Origin: Strongylocentrotus purpuratus
Taxonomy: Eukaryota; Echinodermata; Echinoidea; Camarodonta; Strongylocentrotidae
Assembly: GCF_000002235.5 (NCBI RefSeq)
Contig: NW_022145565.1
Coordinates: 1-64,000 of the forward strand
DNA length: 64,000 nucleotides
Direction: 5' to 3'
The notes under the pieces: model-generated
Told to the model about the DNA's origin: nothing
The model's database searches: none
The model's input: only the letters and a program-made list of their open reading frames with translations
Shown: one piece after another, positions 11,450 to 23,484 of the stretch
How positions within the stretch are numbered: the stretch's first letter is position 1
Layout of the letters: each line of letters opens with the position of its first letter
Position numbers and translations under genes: made by a program

Positions 11450-11453
11450 AAGA

Positions 11454-12120
11454 CTAATGTGATTTAACAGTTGTTCTTCTCCCGCATTGGATCTTTTTAT
11501 CCCGATATGAATTTCTTGCCAATGTAGATTTTTTTAACACTGATAAAGCAAAAAGGTCACCGCAGTCCTTCCAAATATTTGCTACTTTTTCACAGATAAA
11601 AAATAGATGTTCATAGGTCTCTTCGTGTTTATTGCAAAAGGAGCAAAGATTGCTCACTGCATGTTTCAAAGTGTATAGATGCTTATTTGTATAACATTTT
11701 ATATTGAAATTCCCTCAGCTTTCTGTCCAGAGTGGATTTTCGGGGTCTTAAGAAAATTGCTCTCGTGTCATTTTCGACCATATGTACGTTCTAAGTTGCA
11801 TTCTCATCTTTAACAATGTACTATAGATATATTTTGATGTTATGCCTTGCAAAGAGTGGGGATTTCCGTTAATACTAAATTCTAAACTTAATTCGGTATC
11901 ATCACAAGGATTTTCATATAATTCAAAAGAGTTCTCCATGAGAATGGAATGCCTTCATATAACTGTTTTATTATATTTATTTCAATGTTGTTTAAACCCA
12001 TTTTCTTAAATTCCTGAGCTGCCTGATGTCCTGCGATTACTGGACCAAAGATCGGTGACAATAGGTACCCAGAGTATCTGTTTAGCGATGGCTTTATCCT
12101 CTTAATCCATTTGGACTCTC
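11454..12120 (-). mobile_element. decayed LINE fragment (L1/Tx1-like C-terminal region)
   Basis: On the minus strand, pieces of one long-interspersed-element ORF remain. A region near 12000-12110 reads GPVIAGHQAAQEFKKMGLN. 11748-11939 contains the common ITSKYIYSTLL motif. 11454-11669 holds a zinc-knuckle-like C-x2-C-x8-H-x5-C (CSFCNKHEETYEHLFFIC) typical of the domain after reverse transcriptase. Frameshifts separate the pieces. The clade is a by-eye guess. Confidence 0.55.
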
Positions 12121-12185
12121 ACTCTTTCACCTTTCTTGACCAGAAGTTACTTTCAAAGTCTATGATGAGGACATCCTCAAATCCA

Positions 12186-12340
12186 ATGTTAAGAGGATTA
12201 AGCCATCACTAAACAGGGACTCTGGGTACCTATTGTCACCGATATTTGGTCCAGTGATCGCAGGACACCAGGCAGTGCAGCGAAGCAAACGTGTGGCTCT
12301 TAGCTTGAGAAAGTCCACATGAGTGGACGCAAGCTTGCAT
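12186..12340 (+). mobile_element. inverted fragment of the same LINE
   Basis: 12190-12264 is a near-identical reverse complement of 12029-12107, separated by about 85 bp. Both carry the GGTACCTATTGTCACCGAT-type LINE segment. This is a broken inverted duplication of the LINE. Confidence 0.6.
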
Positions 12341-12408
12341 AACAAATTTAAGGTTGGTAGAAGCTTAAAAACTAAATGTTATCATTATCCCCAACTGATG
12401 AAAGTTTT

Positions 12409-12794
12409 CCAGGACGCGAATTTTTTTTTCCTACGAACTTTGAGCTCACGAGGGGAACCTGCGCATGCGCACTCGCGAAGGAAACCAGCGCATGCGCACG
12501 TGGAATCCGGTAGGGCGGTCAATAGGGTGATAGTAATTATACAAAGCAATCTTTCATCAACTCATCGTTAGCTCAATCGATAAGGACAGCGTGTTACTAA
12601 TAGAACCTTGGAGTTGCCGTGGGGGTTAAAATCTCAGTTTATTTAGTTTTTTGCCTTTATAAATAGTGAGGCAAAGCAATAAGTAATTAAAGTCTAATTG
12701 TTTGTGACCTCCTTGCATGCGTGAAGTATAAAAGTTTGTATGTGAGCATGCGCCAGGTATAAAAGTTCGTAGGAAAAAAAAGTTCGCTTCCAGG
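12409..12794. mobile_element. TIR element with tRNA-like interior
   Basis: About 30 bp at the left end (CCAGGACGCGAA, T run, CCTACGAAC) is mirrored at the right end (GTTCGTAGG, A run, GTTCGCTTCCAGG). GCGCATGCGC palindromes lie inside. A tRNA-like stretch near 12565-12640 (TAGCTCAATCGATAAGG) may be a SINE head. No clear target duplication. Confidence 0.55.
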
Positions 12795-13439
12795 ACAATC
12801 AAAGTCTGATAACCGGCCCAAACCTGTAGACTCATTTACCCAATGAAATAAAAAAATCAATGTCACTCCAATTTTTAACACGCAAGCTTTAAACGAAAAC
12901 ACCACCTGATAAATAAATACTCGAATCGGTGAAACGGATGGTAGAGATAGAATGAACATTGATCCTTTTTATGTATAATGTCTATGAAATATACATATAT
13001 ATTTTTGCTCTATTTAGGCCAATATCATTTTATATATATTTTTTTCCTAATATAATTTGTCATTTAGTTTTATTAAACAAAAATTGAATACTACATTTTT
13101 TCCTGAATTTATATGTTGAGTGTAAATCATTAATTTTAGACCCAAGACTATTCAACTGTTTTCCTGTTGGCTCCCTCCACATCAATAAAATGTGTAATAT
13201 TTTTTCCATTATGATTGTTTCAACTGAATTCCTTATAGTAAATCATCGTTCCCGGCGTTGTGTTTTGTTTGGCGATTTTTCTTTTGTAATTTGATTATTA
13301 TAGGCCTTGTATTTATTTGTTTACTTTTATACTGTGATTGCTGTGGAAAACAAACTGGAGTTTTGAACTTATATTCATACCGAATTCGCAGGCACGAACT
13401 CTTGCCAGTCGTGCGTGTCTGCACAGCCAGAGACTGACA
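12795..13439. other. intergenic, no gene recognised
   Basis: AT-rich. No repeat or coding sequence supported. Confidence 0.5.
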
Positions 13440-14327
13440 TATACAGTGCGTCCCAGAAAAAACGAAACCGAGAAGTATCGATGTTCTATCATAACTTAAT
13501 CACAACTATAATTAATGAATGATACATATTTGGAAAGCTTAGAGTCTCCTCTTTCATGTGATGCTACTCAGATAATGCATATTTCACGCATGAGTGATTA
13601 AAAGCAATTTTAAGGAAGGAAACCAAAAAGTATTTTGGCGGGCGGTATCTGAATTTCAATGAAAAAAATCATATTTCTAGAAAGTTCATTTTCTGCTCTT
13701 TCATATGGTACCTCAATCAAGAATATGAGCCAGGAATAACAAAGTTCTGTTTGTTTAAAGTAGCCCTTACATTTTCATAATTTTAACGAACGAATTCGTT
13801 TTCACTGGGTGCCTGCCGTAGCAAAAAGCAGATTTGACAAAAGACTTAACTCCGTTTCGTTGACAATCAGCCATGCATGATGACTCTCGTTTACGGCTGA
13901 TTGTCAACGAAACGGATTTAAGTCTTTTGTTAATTTCGTTTATTGATACGGCAGGCAGCCAGTCAAAACGAATTCGTTTGATACAACTATGGAAATGCAA
14001 GCACTACTTTAAACAAACAGAACTTTGTCATTCCTCGCTCATTTTTCCTGATTGAGGTGTCATATGAAAGGGCAGAAACTCAACTTTCTAGAAATGTGAA
14101 TTTTTCTTCGAAATTCAGATACCGCCCGCCAAATGTCTTTTTGGTTTCCTTCCTTCAAATTGCTTTTAATCACTCATGCGTGAAATATACATTATCTGAG
14201 TAGCATCACATGAAAGAAGAGACTCTAAGCTTTCCAAATATGTATCATTCATTAATTATAGTTGTGATTAAGATATGATAAAACATCGATACTTCTCGGT
14301 TTCGTTTTTTCTGGGACGCACTGTATA
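13440..14327. mobile_element. giant foldback element: 0.89-kb near-perfect palindrome
   Basis: The sequence starts TATACAGTGCGTCCCAG and ends CTGGGACGCACTGTATA. The two roughly 440-bp arms are reverse complements over almost their full length. At the centre sits a nested hairpin of GACAAAAGACTTAACTCCG and its mirror. TA lies at each end, as with Tc1/mariner insertions. There is no transposase, only inverted arms. A half copy (9638-10096) and a terminal scrap (about 55066-55105) show it is a dispersed family. Confidence 0.85.
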
Positions 14328-14569
14328 GGCTCTGCACAAGGCTTTAGTAATCTGCGCCTGCAAAATAGCTATATGCAGTGATATGGACCCTACCCATAGA
14401 TCAACATTAAAACAAATTTGGGATGATTTTCTAACTCTCGGGGATGGGGGTGACATCCTTAAAAAAAAAAATAAATAAATAAATAAAAAAAAAAAAAAAA
14501 AAAAAAAAAATCGCCGGCGCTCCAGGGGGGGGGGGGGCAGAGAAGGGGGCACAGTGCCCACCCACTATT
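14328..14569. other. poly-A/poly-G low-complexity block
   Basis: Contains an A-rich run with AAAT units (14460-14510) and a poly-G run (14526-14537). No gene. Confidence 0.6.
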
Positions 14570-15480
14570 CAAGTACGCCCAAAGTGCCTCTCTTTACATA
14601 GGAAATGTGCCCCTTCCCCTTTTAATCTATGATAAGTTCCCCTTTTATTTTGACACATGGCCCTTTTCCTTCGACAATTTTCCATTTTCCTTTGCAATAA
14701 GTTTCATTTCCATTATCATAAGTGCCCTATTTAATCTGTAGTAAGTGCCCCTTTTCAGGTACGAGAAGTGCCCAGTTCCCCTCCTGATATGTGCTTTTTT
14801 CCATCGCTGATGAATGCCGCTTTTCACCTCTAATAAATGCTCATTTTCCTTCATACAAGTGCCCCTTTCCCTTCTCATATTTACCCCTTTCCATCTCTGA
14901 TAAGTGCCTCCTTTATTTTAACATGTGCTCCTTTTTGTTTCTAATAAGTGCCCCTTTTCCTTATGATAAGTGCCCCCATCCAAAAAAGAGCTCCTTTCCC
15001 TTCTCATAAATGCCCATTTTCATTCTCAGAGGTGCCCCATTTCAACTTTAGTAACTGCTCCTTTTAATTTGACTCGTGCCCCTTTTCCTTTCTAATAACT
15101 TCTCTTTTTCCTTCTTATAAGTTCCCCTTTTACTTCCTATAAGTGCCTCTTTCCCTTTTCATAATTAAACCTTTCCATCTATAAGGGCCCCGTTTATTTT
15201 AACATGTGCCTCTTTTTCTTTTTGATACGTGCATTTCCCCCTTTTCATAAAAGCCCCCTTTCACCTTCAATAAATGCCCCTATTAAAGGCTGATCGATGC
15301 CCCTTTACTTTCATGAGTGCCCTTTTTCATCCCTGTGAACTCTTTTCAGGTGTAAGAAGTGCCTCATTTTAACCTCTGAAATTTACCCTTGAACTTTTAC
15401 ACGTGCTCCTTTTCTTTTCCAACAGTGTCTAGTTTATCCTTTCCGATACTAAAGTGTCCTCTTTTCCTCTCATCATTAAA
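14570..15480. repeat. diverged minisatellite, unit about 28-30 bp
   Basis: About 30 diverged copies of a pyrimidine-rich unit of the form GATAAGTGCCCCTTTTCCTT. Open frames in it are artefacts of the repeat. Similar GTGCC text near 15860-15910 may be the far edge of the same element. Confidence 0.75.
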
Positions 15481-17337
15481 CGAGTCCCTAATTTAAAGCG
15501 ACTGAGAGCAATTTTACCCGAAGCTCGCTCGCTACTCTTGCTTGAATTTATAGATGATATAATTATGTTACCTTTTCAGTCTTCCGTTATGAACATGAGC
15601 ACATTGTGCTTATAACCCCATTAGGATTGGGAATTATCCTCTTTATAAAATGTAATTTTTCGCACTGCGACCTCACAAATCTTAGAATATTTCCTATAGC
15701 TCGCAAATGAATATTCAGACCATCACACCCAACTGCTAAGTATGATGTATAAAGAGAAACAAATATTGAAATTATCCCTTATAATGTAATCACAATGTAG
15801 GGGTACATATCAATGTCTATATTTAAACTTTGAGATTTCCCTTTGTAGGGGCCATTTTTTCTTTAGAAAGTGCCTTTTTTTGTTGGTGCCCCCCTCCCAC
15901 TTTGAAAGTCGCTCTGCCGCTGACGTACGTGTATCATTCAGTATGAATTTGTAAGCCCTAGAAAGATTTTAGAATAAATTTAGAATAGGCTTCAGTCAGT
16001 ACGCTTCCAATTGCTCGACCATGGTCCGGAGCACGGACCATTGTTTGTTGCTAGTAAATAGTCACACGGATATCAGAATGCCTTTTGTTCAAATGCAACG
16101 AGAAGTGAACGATCCGTGGACAATGAAGTGGTCGGAGTACAGTATGATGTGTAAGACATAATTCATTCTCTCACGAGTTACCGTATACACGTACATATCA
16201 TACAGTTCTATGAATGTGTTTTGTATATCGAGGGATCTATGTAATGGTTACACCAATGTACATGGAAGCATGCGGTAATGTGAGTAGCATGTAACCGGAG
16301 CTTCATGACATCATACATCGACTGATCATTAAAAGAAACATCTGACAGGAGATGTAAGATTCAGACAAGTCGACTGGTCTATAGCTGAGTGAGTGAGTGT
16401 ACATACAACTGCATTATACCGGGCGCCACTTTCACAGCCTATTCCAATGGATGCTTTCGCAAATTTCAGGTAAGAGATAAACATGATAAGATAGCAGAAT
16501 AACAGTATAAATGTCGGATAAATGTGCATCACATGTTAATTTACTTTACATGTTCATGTACAAGTGCGTACTGTACAGTACAGAACAAGCTTTCTTTCAT
16601 GCAGTTTCGGTGAGAGTTTAACCATGGAATAGATGACTCAAGGTGCTATGTGTGGATTACCTTGGACTACTATGGTACTAGTCTAGAGGAAGGAAGAAAT
16701 GATCAATACATATTTTCATCGTCTTGGAAAATCCATATTTGTAGCAGCGTCCGTGTCAATTAAAAGACGTCGAATCAGGTCTTACTATACTCAATGAGTG
16801 CACTCCACCATCTGGTGTATACCGTGTATTCTCATATGATAAATATAAGTTAATTATAATTTCTGCTGGCATTGATATATTGCCAATTAGTGGTGTTATT
16901 TTTACGCGAGTGCAGCTGATAATGTATGTATGCAGCACATCCTCCATATACATGCATTCACAATTGTGTTTTTAACAAAAAAAATGTGAGGTTTTGAGAT
17001 GTTTTTTTGAAAGATTGCTTGTTAAAGAGAATTCTTGGTCGTTCCACAGTTTCGAAAGCAGCAGTTGTGAATGCTCTGTCACCAATTGTCGCATGGTCTG
17101 GAGCCATTTTGAGTGTGTTTCGCCTCTTATTCGCACCAATTCAGTTGAACCCTATAGGTCAACAGCAATGCATCACAGGCTGATGAATGTTCATATTTAC
17201 TTTTGGGGGTCTATAGATTTAAAAATGAATACAGTCCACAGTCCCTGTCGATATAAAAATGGGCTGTTAAAGGTACAATGAAGTGCACTGGTCCGTGTTG
17301 ATGTCTTTGTCCTGTGTCAAGGATAGCTGTGGGTGCA
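15481..17337. other. intergenic, no gene recognised
   Basis: No credible exon. A small palindrome (TGGTCCGGAGCACGGACCA) lies near 16022-16040. Confidence 0.5.
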
Positions 17338-17592
17338 AGTTCAAGTTCAAGTTCATTTATTCAAAACCACACAAAACATGATATAATCTTTTACATGAAA
17401 AAGAGACTGGTAATAGTACATCATTAAGTGAATGGTTTTAGGACCCCTGTAGAAGCTAAGCTTGTGAGCGGGGCCCTGTAGTCAACAAAATACATACATT
17501 AACGATATGGCAAGGTGAATAAAAAGAATATAATGTTTATACAAGGGATGGAAACAAACTAAGCTACAGAATATAGAACACAAAAAAATATT

Positions 17593-17638
<46 letters not shown>

Positions 17639-18785
17639 CCTTAGTGGTCTATAAGCATTTGAGAATGAGAAATTATTAAGATACAAAGTAGAATTATGTC
17701 AGTCTTCCAAGTAGATACGTTTTAGATAACCTTCTAAACCTAGAAAGAGTTGTACTATATTTTATATCATCAGGCAAACTGTTCCATTCTTTGATGCAAG
17801 AGATATGGAAAGAGGTCAGAGTGATATTTGTTCTTGCAAAAGGCTGATGAATAAGACCCCTTTGACGTGTATTATAATTATGAATTTGTGAGTTTGTACG
17901 GAATAAATCTTTTAACGTACATTCATGAGGCATAAACTGAAGTTTATACATAAACAATACGCAATTGATTGACACAAGTCCACTTAGTGGTAACATTCTT
18001 AATCGAAGGAACAATGGAGAACTTGGATGTCTATAATTAGAATTAGTAATAAGCCTTATTGCCTTCTTCTGCAATACTCTAAACTTATCAAGATATGACT
18101 TAAAAGTGTTTCCCCAAGCAACATTACAATATGTCAAATAAGGAAGAATAATACTATTATATAATGTTATCAGCACTCTTTCAGGTAAAATAAATTTCAA
18201 TCTAAAAATGACACCTACACTTCGAGACAACTTAGTGCATACAACATCTAAATGATTCTTCCAAGATAAATGTTCATCCATAGTTAACCCTAAGAACTGA
18301 ACATTTTCACTAAGCGCAACATCATGGCCTCCAACATTAAGAAAAGTAATACCATCTGGAAGCTTTTTACCCTTTGAGCGAAAAATAACACATTTGGTCT
18401 TTTGAACATTCAACAATAACTTATTACAACAATACCATGCATACAGTTTCTGAATCTCTTGATTTGCAATTAGTAATAAATCTTCAGCCTTCTTATCAAC
18501 CAGCAGCAAGCTGGTATCATCAGCAAACAGGGAGTATGAGAATAATGTTGACGAGTGTATTATATCATTTATATAAATTAAAAACAACAGGGGACCAAGA
18601 ACAGAACCCTGAGGTACACCATATTTAATAGAAGCAAGTTGGGAACTACTACCATCCACCACAACAAATTGAGTCCTGTCAAACAAATAGCTTTGGAACC
18701 AAGACAATGCTACACCACGTATTCCATAATGCTCTAGTTTCCTGAGGAGGATACCATGGTCAATGGTATCAAACGCAAGGTTCCA
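17338..18785 (-). mobile_element. 5'-truncated LINE (CR1/L2-like group)
   Basis: A minus-strand non-LTR retrotransposon keeps the 3' half of its reverse transcriptase ORF, a 3' UTR of about 350 bp with a CA microsatellite (17595-17636), and a terminus ending in GAACTT-type tandem units (17338-17356). The 5' end is cut off at about 18785, inside the RT domain, as is usual for LINE insertions. Confidence 0.85.
17694..18780 (-). CDS. LINE reverse transcriptase, C-terminal part
   Basis: Open frame of about 360 codons without its own start. Seen in order: [21 protein letters not shown] (palm); [19 protein letters not shown]; the catalytic FADDTSL box; the FLGL..D..LSWK thumb region; and a C-terminal YNTRQRG...[12 protein letters not shown] tail, common in CR1/L2-type LINEs. 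The DD pair is intact, so the decay is mild, but the endonuclease and N-terminal RT are missing. It stops at 17694. It is not a host gene. Confidence 0.88.
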
Positions 18786-20995
18786 TTGTACAATATGGGG
18801 GTCATGGATGAGGGATTTTTTCTATTTTATTAGATGGGTTGGTCTTTTGTCAGGAAAGACAACACGATTAAATGATAAAGAACACTGGATGATTTGCTTG
18901 TTACAAGTGCATTAAGTTGGAAACTTATTAGCCTACATCTAAGCATTAAAGGCCGGGACAAAGATCTGCATGCCTTGAATGAGTAGTGAGTAACATTCCC
19001 TTTTGCAGCCAACCTCAAACGCTGTAGAACTTTGCAGGAATTATGAATATGTCATGTATGTCCTATCTGTGAAATTTATATGTTAGCAGTGTCCTCATAT
19101 TCAAATTATGCAAGGAAACCCATTTACTTGCTAGACTTCACTGTCAGACACTATTGAGTGACTGACTGGCTTTTTTCTTCTTTGGTAATAACATACATGA
19201 AAAGAGTTGTAAAGGGTACATGAGCATTTGTCTACATCAATAACCCACTTCTTGTGATGGCCAAGATTAAACTGATTGAATCTTTGCGCAGCATAAAACG
19301 TATGACCATTCGGTACAATTGTCTGACTAATCAAGACTATTACTTTTGGGCTCTATAGCCCTAAAGTCGATTTGACACTTATAGTCGCTATTTTCCCACT
19401 TGAAGACATTTTCAAGCCCCACCTTTTTTAGGGAAGTTCTAAATTAGTATTATCTTTCAAATGCAGTTGGAATTTAACTTTTTCATTTTTTGGGCCTGCA
19501 AATGGGACTTAGGACCTTTAATAAATGTATTTATTACTGTTATTTAAAAATTGCTTATTCATCCGAATACTCACTTCCCACATAGCTTTGAATGCAAGAA
19601 ATACTTGTTTTATCAAGATTTTCATACGATAAGGGGGAACTTCTCGCAAACCCTAGCCCTATGGCCCATACCAATCCCCTGTATCATCGAGTTTGCAATA
19701 TCATGAAATAACTTTCAAAACTTGGGAAAGACATGTAAAATATACTACTGCAATCAGAGTCAGTAATTCCGGGGGGGGGGGGGCTGGGGGACAAAGTCCC
19801 CGGATATTTTCCTCACCCCTCACTCGAGAATCTGCAAGGGATACTAATAACATAACATAGCATGTATTATATAACATAGAATGAAGTATTAGGGTACAAA
19901 ACATCATATGAGTCGTAATTATGCATTGCGTACAATACTTCATTCCCCACTAGCCCAGCCCCCGCCCCCATGTTTTTGGCTCATTACCTGCTTACGTCTG
20001 CTATCTTCATACTTTCGTAATTAGGTTAAATGGTCATCAATGTAGTGTCGGCTGGCGGTTGATGTTTGTATATATTTTAAAACAACGACTGATATTATGA
20101 TATTTTTAAATAAATATGGAGGCATATCATGGTATTGTGGTTCATTCCCTTGACCAAAAAATTATGTTCATATAGGCTACAATGTATGTACACAATGTAT
20201 CTCCATCGCTATGAGTTCTCATGGGTTATCCCGTCTATTTCCAAGTTTATATTCATTTTCCCTGTTAGATATTGTCGTAAATGTTTACCTACTTGACGAA
20301 TACAAAGACAAGCAGTTGTTAGGATACCCGCTGCTGTCCAAGTCACCCCTCGAATCAAAAGGTGTAGTGTGAATTGGTGCGCTCTGCGTAGTTATTTCAT
20401 GATCAATACTGTCAGTTCTTACAAGTCGTTTAAGGCCCTTTTCATCGAGTAGAACCCGAAGGCCTAGCTGTCAACTCTTGATTCAATTTAGGCCATCAAC
20501 AAAAAGGATGTTTATTCGTGTACTTAATAGAATAGCTCGTTTGTTTCTTCTTTCTTTCTTTGTCCGTCGTATAGCTTTTATAGGTACAGTAGGTATATTC
20601 TATTCTCGTGTTTACGAATAGCATTTCACCCCCGGGTAACGTGTTCGGTCTTGCGGAATGTAATACTAGTGTTTTTATACTCGGTCATTAGTATACAGAA
20701 TTAGAAATGCATAACTTGATACAACCAAAGAGGTAGGATTTTTGTTCAATACTTCCTTGTAACTAATACAGATACGTTAAAGGAATCGCAATTAATATCC
20801 AATGGGCGTAAATAAGAGAGGTCCTCAGTCTAATCTAATCCAGTGAATTATTTGATAATCCGGCTGGAAGCCAGGCTTAAGCCTTAAGGTAGTATAGAAT
20901 AAGAGAACTTTTACTCGAAGCCACTCCCCTCTTCTATACCTTTGTATTTCTTCTCCTTCCAACACTGTTGTTATCCGTCTCTCTTACCACTTTAA
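18786..20995. other. intergenic, no gene recognised
   Basis: A poly-G block (19769-19790, with mirror-like CCCC text after it) looks like a transposon end. Otherwise nothing is supported. Confidence 0.45.
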
Positions 20996-21056
20996 TCGGT
21001 CTCTCTCATTCTTTTCCCTCCTCTCTCTCTCTCTCTCTCTCTCCCTCTCTCTCTCC
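20996..21056. repeat. (CT)n microsatellite
   Basis: Simple CT-rich repeat with the longest pure run near 21019-21045. Confidence 0.8.
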
Positions 21057-21057
21057 A

Positions 21058-21560
21058 CCAGTGGCGTAATGAGCAAAAACGTTTGGGGGGCTGGCAAAAA
21101 AAAAATCCGCATCACCCCACTCTAACATGCAGGCCCTGCTGAACGTTTTTCAAAGTGGGGTCTAGGGGCAAAGCCCCATCAGGGGGGTCAGGGGGCGGAG
21201 CCCCCGAAGCTCAATGGGTATGGGCACCAGTGGTGGATCCAGGAGTTTCTTACGGGGGGTAGCATAGGGTGAAATATATGTAAAACCTGATGAAGCGACA
21301 GAGCGAGGCTTTAGCGGCGAGGGGAACGACCAAGCGGGGGTGGGTCTGGGAGGGGGTTTTGACCCCCTCCCAGAGTAGGAAGCATTTGCAATTTTAGAAC
21401 CACATTAGACGCCTTTTCAGGCACTTCCTGGAGTAATATGACATAAAATTGCTTTCTCCTACCCCCTCCAAGAGTAGGAATCTTTTACAATGCGAGAACC
21501 ACATTTTGCGCAATTATAGTCCACCGGCACTTCCTGGAAATGAGACGTTGTATTAGGTTC
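21058..21560. mobile_element. hAT-like element ends, fragmentary
   Basis: CAGTGGCGTAATGAGC begins at about 21060 and CAGTGGTGGATCCAGG at about 21231. Both resemble hAT-like CAGTGGYG termini, followed by G runs and GGGGC..GCCCC palindromes. Right ends and duplications could not be paired. Confidence 0.35.
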
Positions 21561-21641
21561 GTTGCCGCACAATGCACAAAGACGGTGGTCCGGTACCAGT
21601 TGTACTAAAAATTATATCGAGTGTATAAACTGTGTTGTTAT

Positions 21642-22810
21642 GAGGGGCGTTGCTAGATCTTTTTCAGTGGGGGAGGGGGGAGAGGCCACCGATTACCTTC
21701 AAAACGAGCCACCAATTACCGACAAATATATTAATGCCAATGTCCAAATGTCTACAAATTTAACCCTGTAAACCCGGGGCCAGGAACTAAGTTATTTTTC
21801 AGTTTTCCCCCTCCCGCGCGCGGAAGGTTTGATACTTCATTAAATTATTAGAAAAAGAATACGATCCGTTGTACCGTTCTATACTTTTTATTCTTGTTTC
21901 GCCCCTCCCGCGCGAAGCGCGGAAGCTATGACGTTTCATTTATTTATTAGAGAAAGAAGACGATTCATTGTACCGTTCTCGACTCTTAATCCTTGCCTGA
22001 ATTCGTTTTCGCCCATCCCGCGCTTAGCGCGGAAGCTTTTACGTTTCATTAAATTATTAGAGAAAGAGGTCGATTCGTTGTACTGTTTTCGACTTACAAT
22101 CCTTGTCCGAATTCAGTGTCCTCCCACCCGCGCAAAGCGCGGAAGCTTTGACATTTCATTAGATTATTAGAGAAAGAAGACGATTCTTTAAATGATTTTT
22201 TTACTCTTAATCTTTGTCTGAATTCAGTTTTCCCCACCCCCCCTCCCGCGCGAAGCGCGCAAGCTTTCGGTGTTTCATTAAATTATAAGAGAATGAAGAC
22301 GATTTGTGGTACTGATTTCTACTCTTAATCCTTGCTTTCACATTTCATTAAATTATTTGGAAAAAATACGATGCGTTTCCTTAAATTTTTACTCTTAATC
22401 CTTGTCTGAATAGAGTTTCCCCCTCCCGCGCGTAGCGCGGAAGCTTTGTAGTGTCATTAAATTATTAGGGAAAGAAGACGATTCGTTGTATTGTTTTCGA
22501 CACTTAATCCTTGTCTGAATTCAGTTTTCGCCCTCCCGCGCCAAGCGCGAGAGCTTTGAAGTTTAATTAAATTATTAGAGAAAGAAGACGATTCGTTGTA
22601 CTGATTTCTACTCACTTTGTGTGAATTCAGTTTCCCTCCCTCCCGCGCGATGCGCGGAAGCTTTGACGTTTCATTAAATTATCAGAGAAATTGTCTGAAT
22701 TAATTTTTTCTTTTCTTTGTCCGATAAAAAGTCACAGTTTGTAGGGAGAAAAAAAAATTGCCGACCGACCGACATTAAACATCTCACCGACTTCAAACTT
22801 CTAAATTGAT
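21642..22810 (+). mobile_element. hAT-like element with internal hairpin satellite, longest copy
   Basis: The left end, AGGGGCGTTGCTAGAT with TTTTTCAGTGGGGG, matches the left end at 28103. The right part (GCCGACCGACATTAAA..CACCGACTTCAA) matches the right part at 28845-28880. Between them is a tandem array of roughly 110-bp monomers. The terminal right TIR is not preserved. See the separate array entry. Confidence 0.6.
21800..22725 (+). repeat. tandem array, about 110-bp monomers with GCGAAGC hairpin core
   Basis: Eight CCCGCG hairpin cores occur at about 21812, 21907, 22018, 22128, 22245, 22425, 22533 and 22642. Spacing is near 110 bp, with one gap where a core is lost. Each monomer reads hairpin, GGAAGCTTTGACGTTTC, ATTAAATTATTAGAGAAAG, AAGACGATTCGTTGTACC, CTCTTAATCCTTGTCTGAAT, then CCCTCCC. 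Cores are variants of GCGCGAAGCGC. Open frames across it are not genes. Confidence 0.85.
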
Positions 22811-22869
22811 ATAGTACACGAGCTAGATAGAGCAAGAATACCGACACAGCGGACCCGACACAGCAACAT

Positions 22870-23310
22870 AATTATCTATGCGTATCTTTCTTGCCCCTTC
22901 GACGTGGCGACTCCACCCAACATTCCCTTTGCTCTCTTACTCCCACCCATCTTCTCTTAGGCTCTTAATACCACCCTCTCTCTCTCTCTCTCTCTCTCCT
23001 CTCTTTCGTTTGTCTTGTTTTGTTTTGTTTGTTTTCTTATGTTTCCTTTTTCTCCTTTTTTTCTTTCTCCTTTTTTTTTTCTTTCTCCTTTTCTTTCTTT
23101 TCTTTCTTTTCCTTTCTTTCCTCTCCTTCCTCTTTTTTATCTCCTTCTTTCTTCTCTTCTCTTTCTTTACTTGGTCATGGTTCAATTTTATTTGGGAGGG
23201 GGGCTGGCGCCCCCCAAGCCCCCCCCCCCCACCAGTACGCCAGTGCTCTCCACCTCTCTCCCTTCTCCACCCTTCCTTTTTCACCCTTCCTTTTTCTTAT
23301 CTTCAACTTA
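22870..23310. repeat. pyrimidine-rich tract
   Basis: CT microsatellite (22976-22998) followed by about 180 bp of nearly pure C/T, then GGGGGGCTGGCGCCCCCC and poly-C. It matches the purine tract at 25.7-27.4 kb in opposite orientation. Long open frames here on both strands are low-complexity artefacts. Confidence 0.75.
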
Positions 23311-23484
23311 TAAATGAAAATCGATATAAAGGTACAAATCTTGGCTTCGGGCTTCATTGTGAAGTTTATCTCACCAAATTTAACTTATATTTGTATTATC
23401 ATATTGAAACGCCCTCCTGGTCTTCGTGACTCTGGGAATGTCAGCTTCTCAATTCATCAAAACACTATTGACATTCACTGAAAG

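Noticed and set aside
21001-21056. CRISPR-like or other regular repeat arrays
   Set aside because: All regular arrays are eukaryotic micro- or minisatellites without unique spacers of constant length.
22878-23429. 183-codon open frame
   Set aside because: It is carried by a CT microsatellite and pyrimidine tract, with no domain or splice support.
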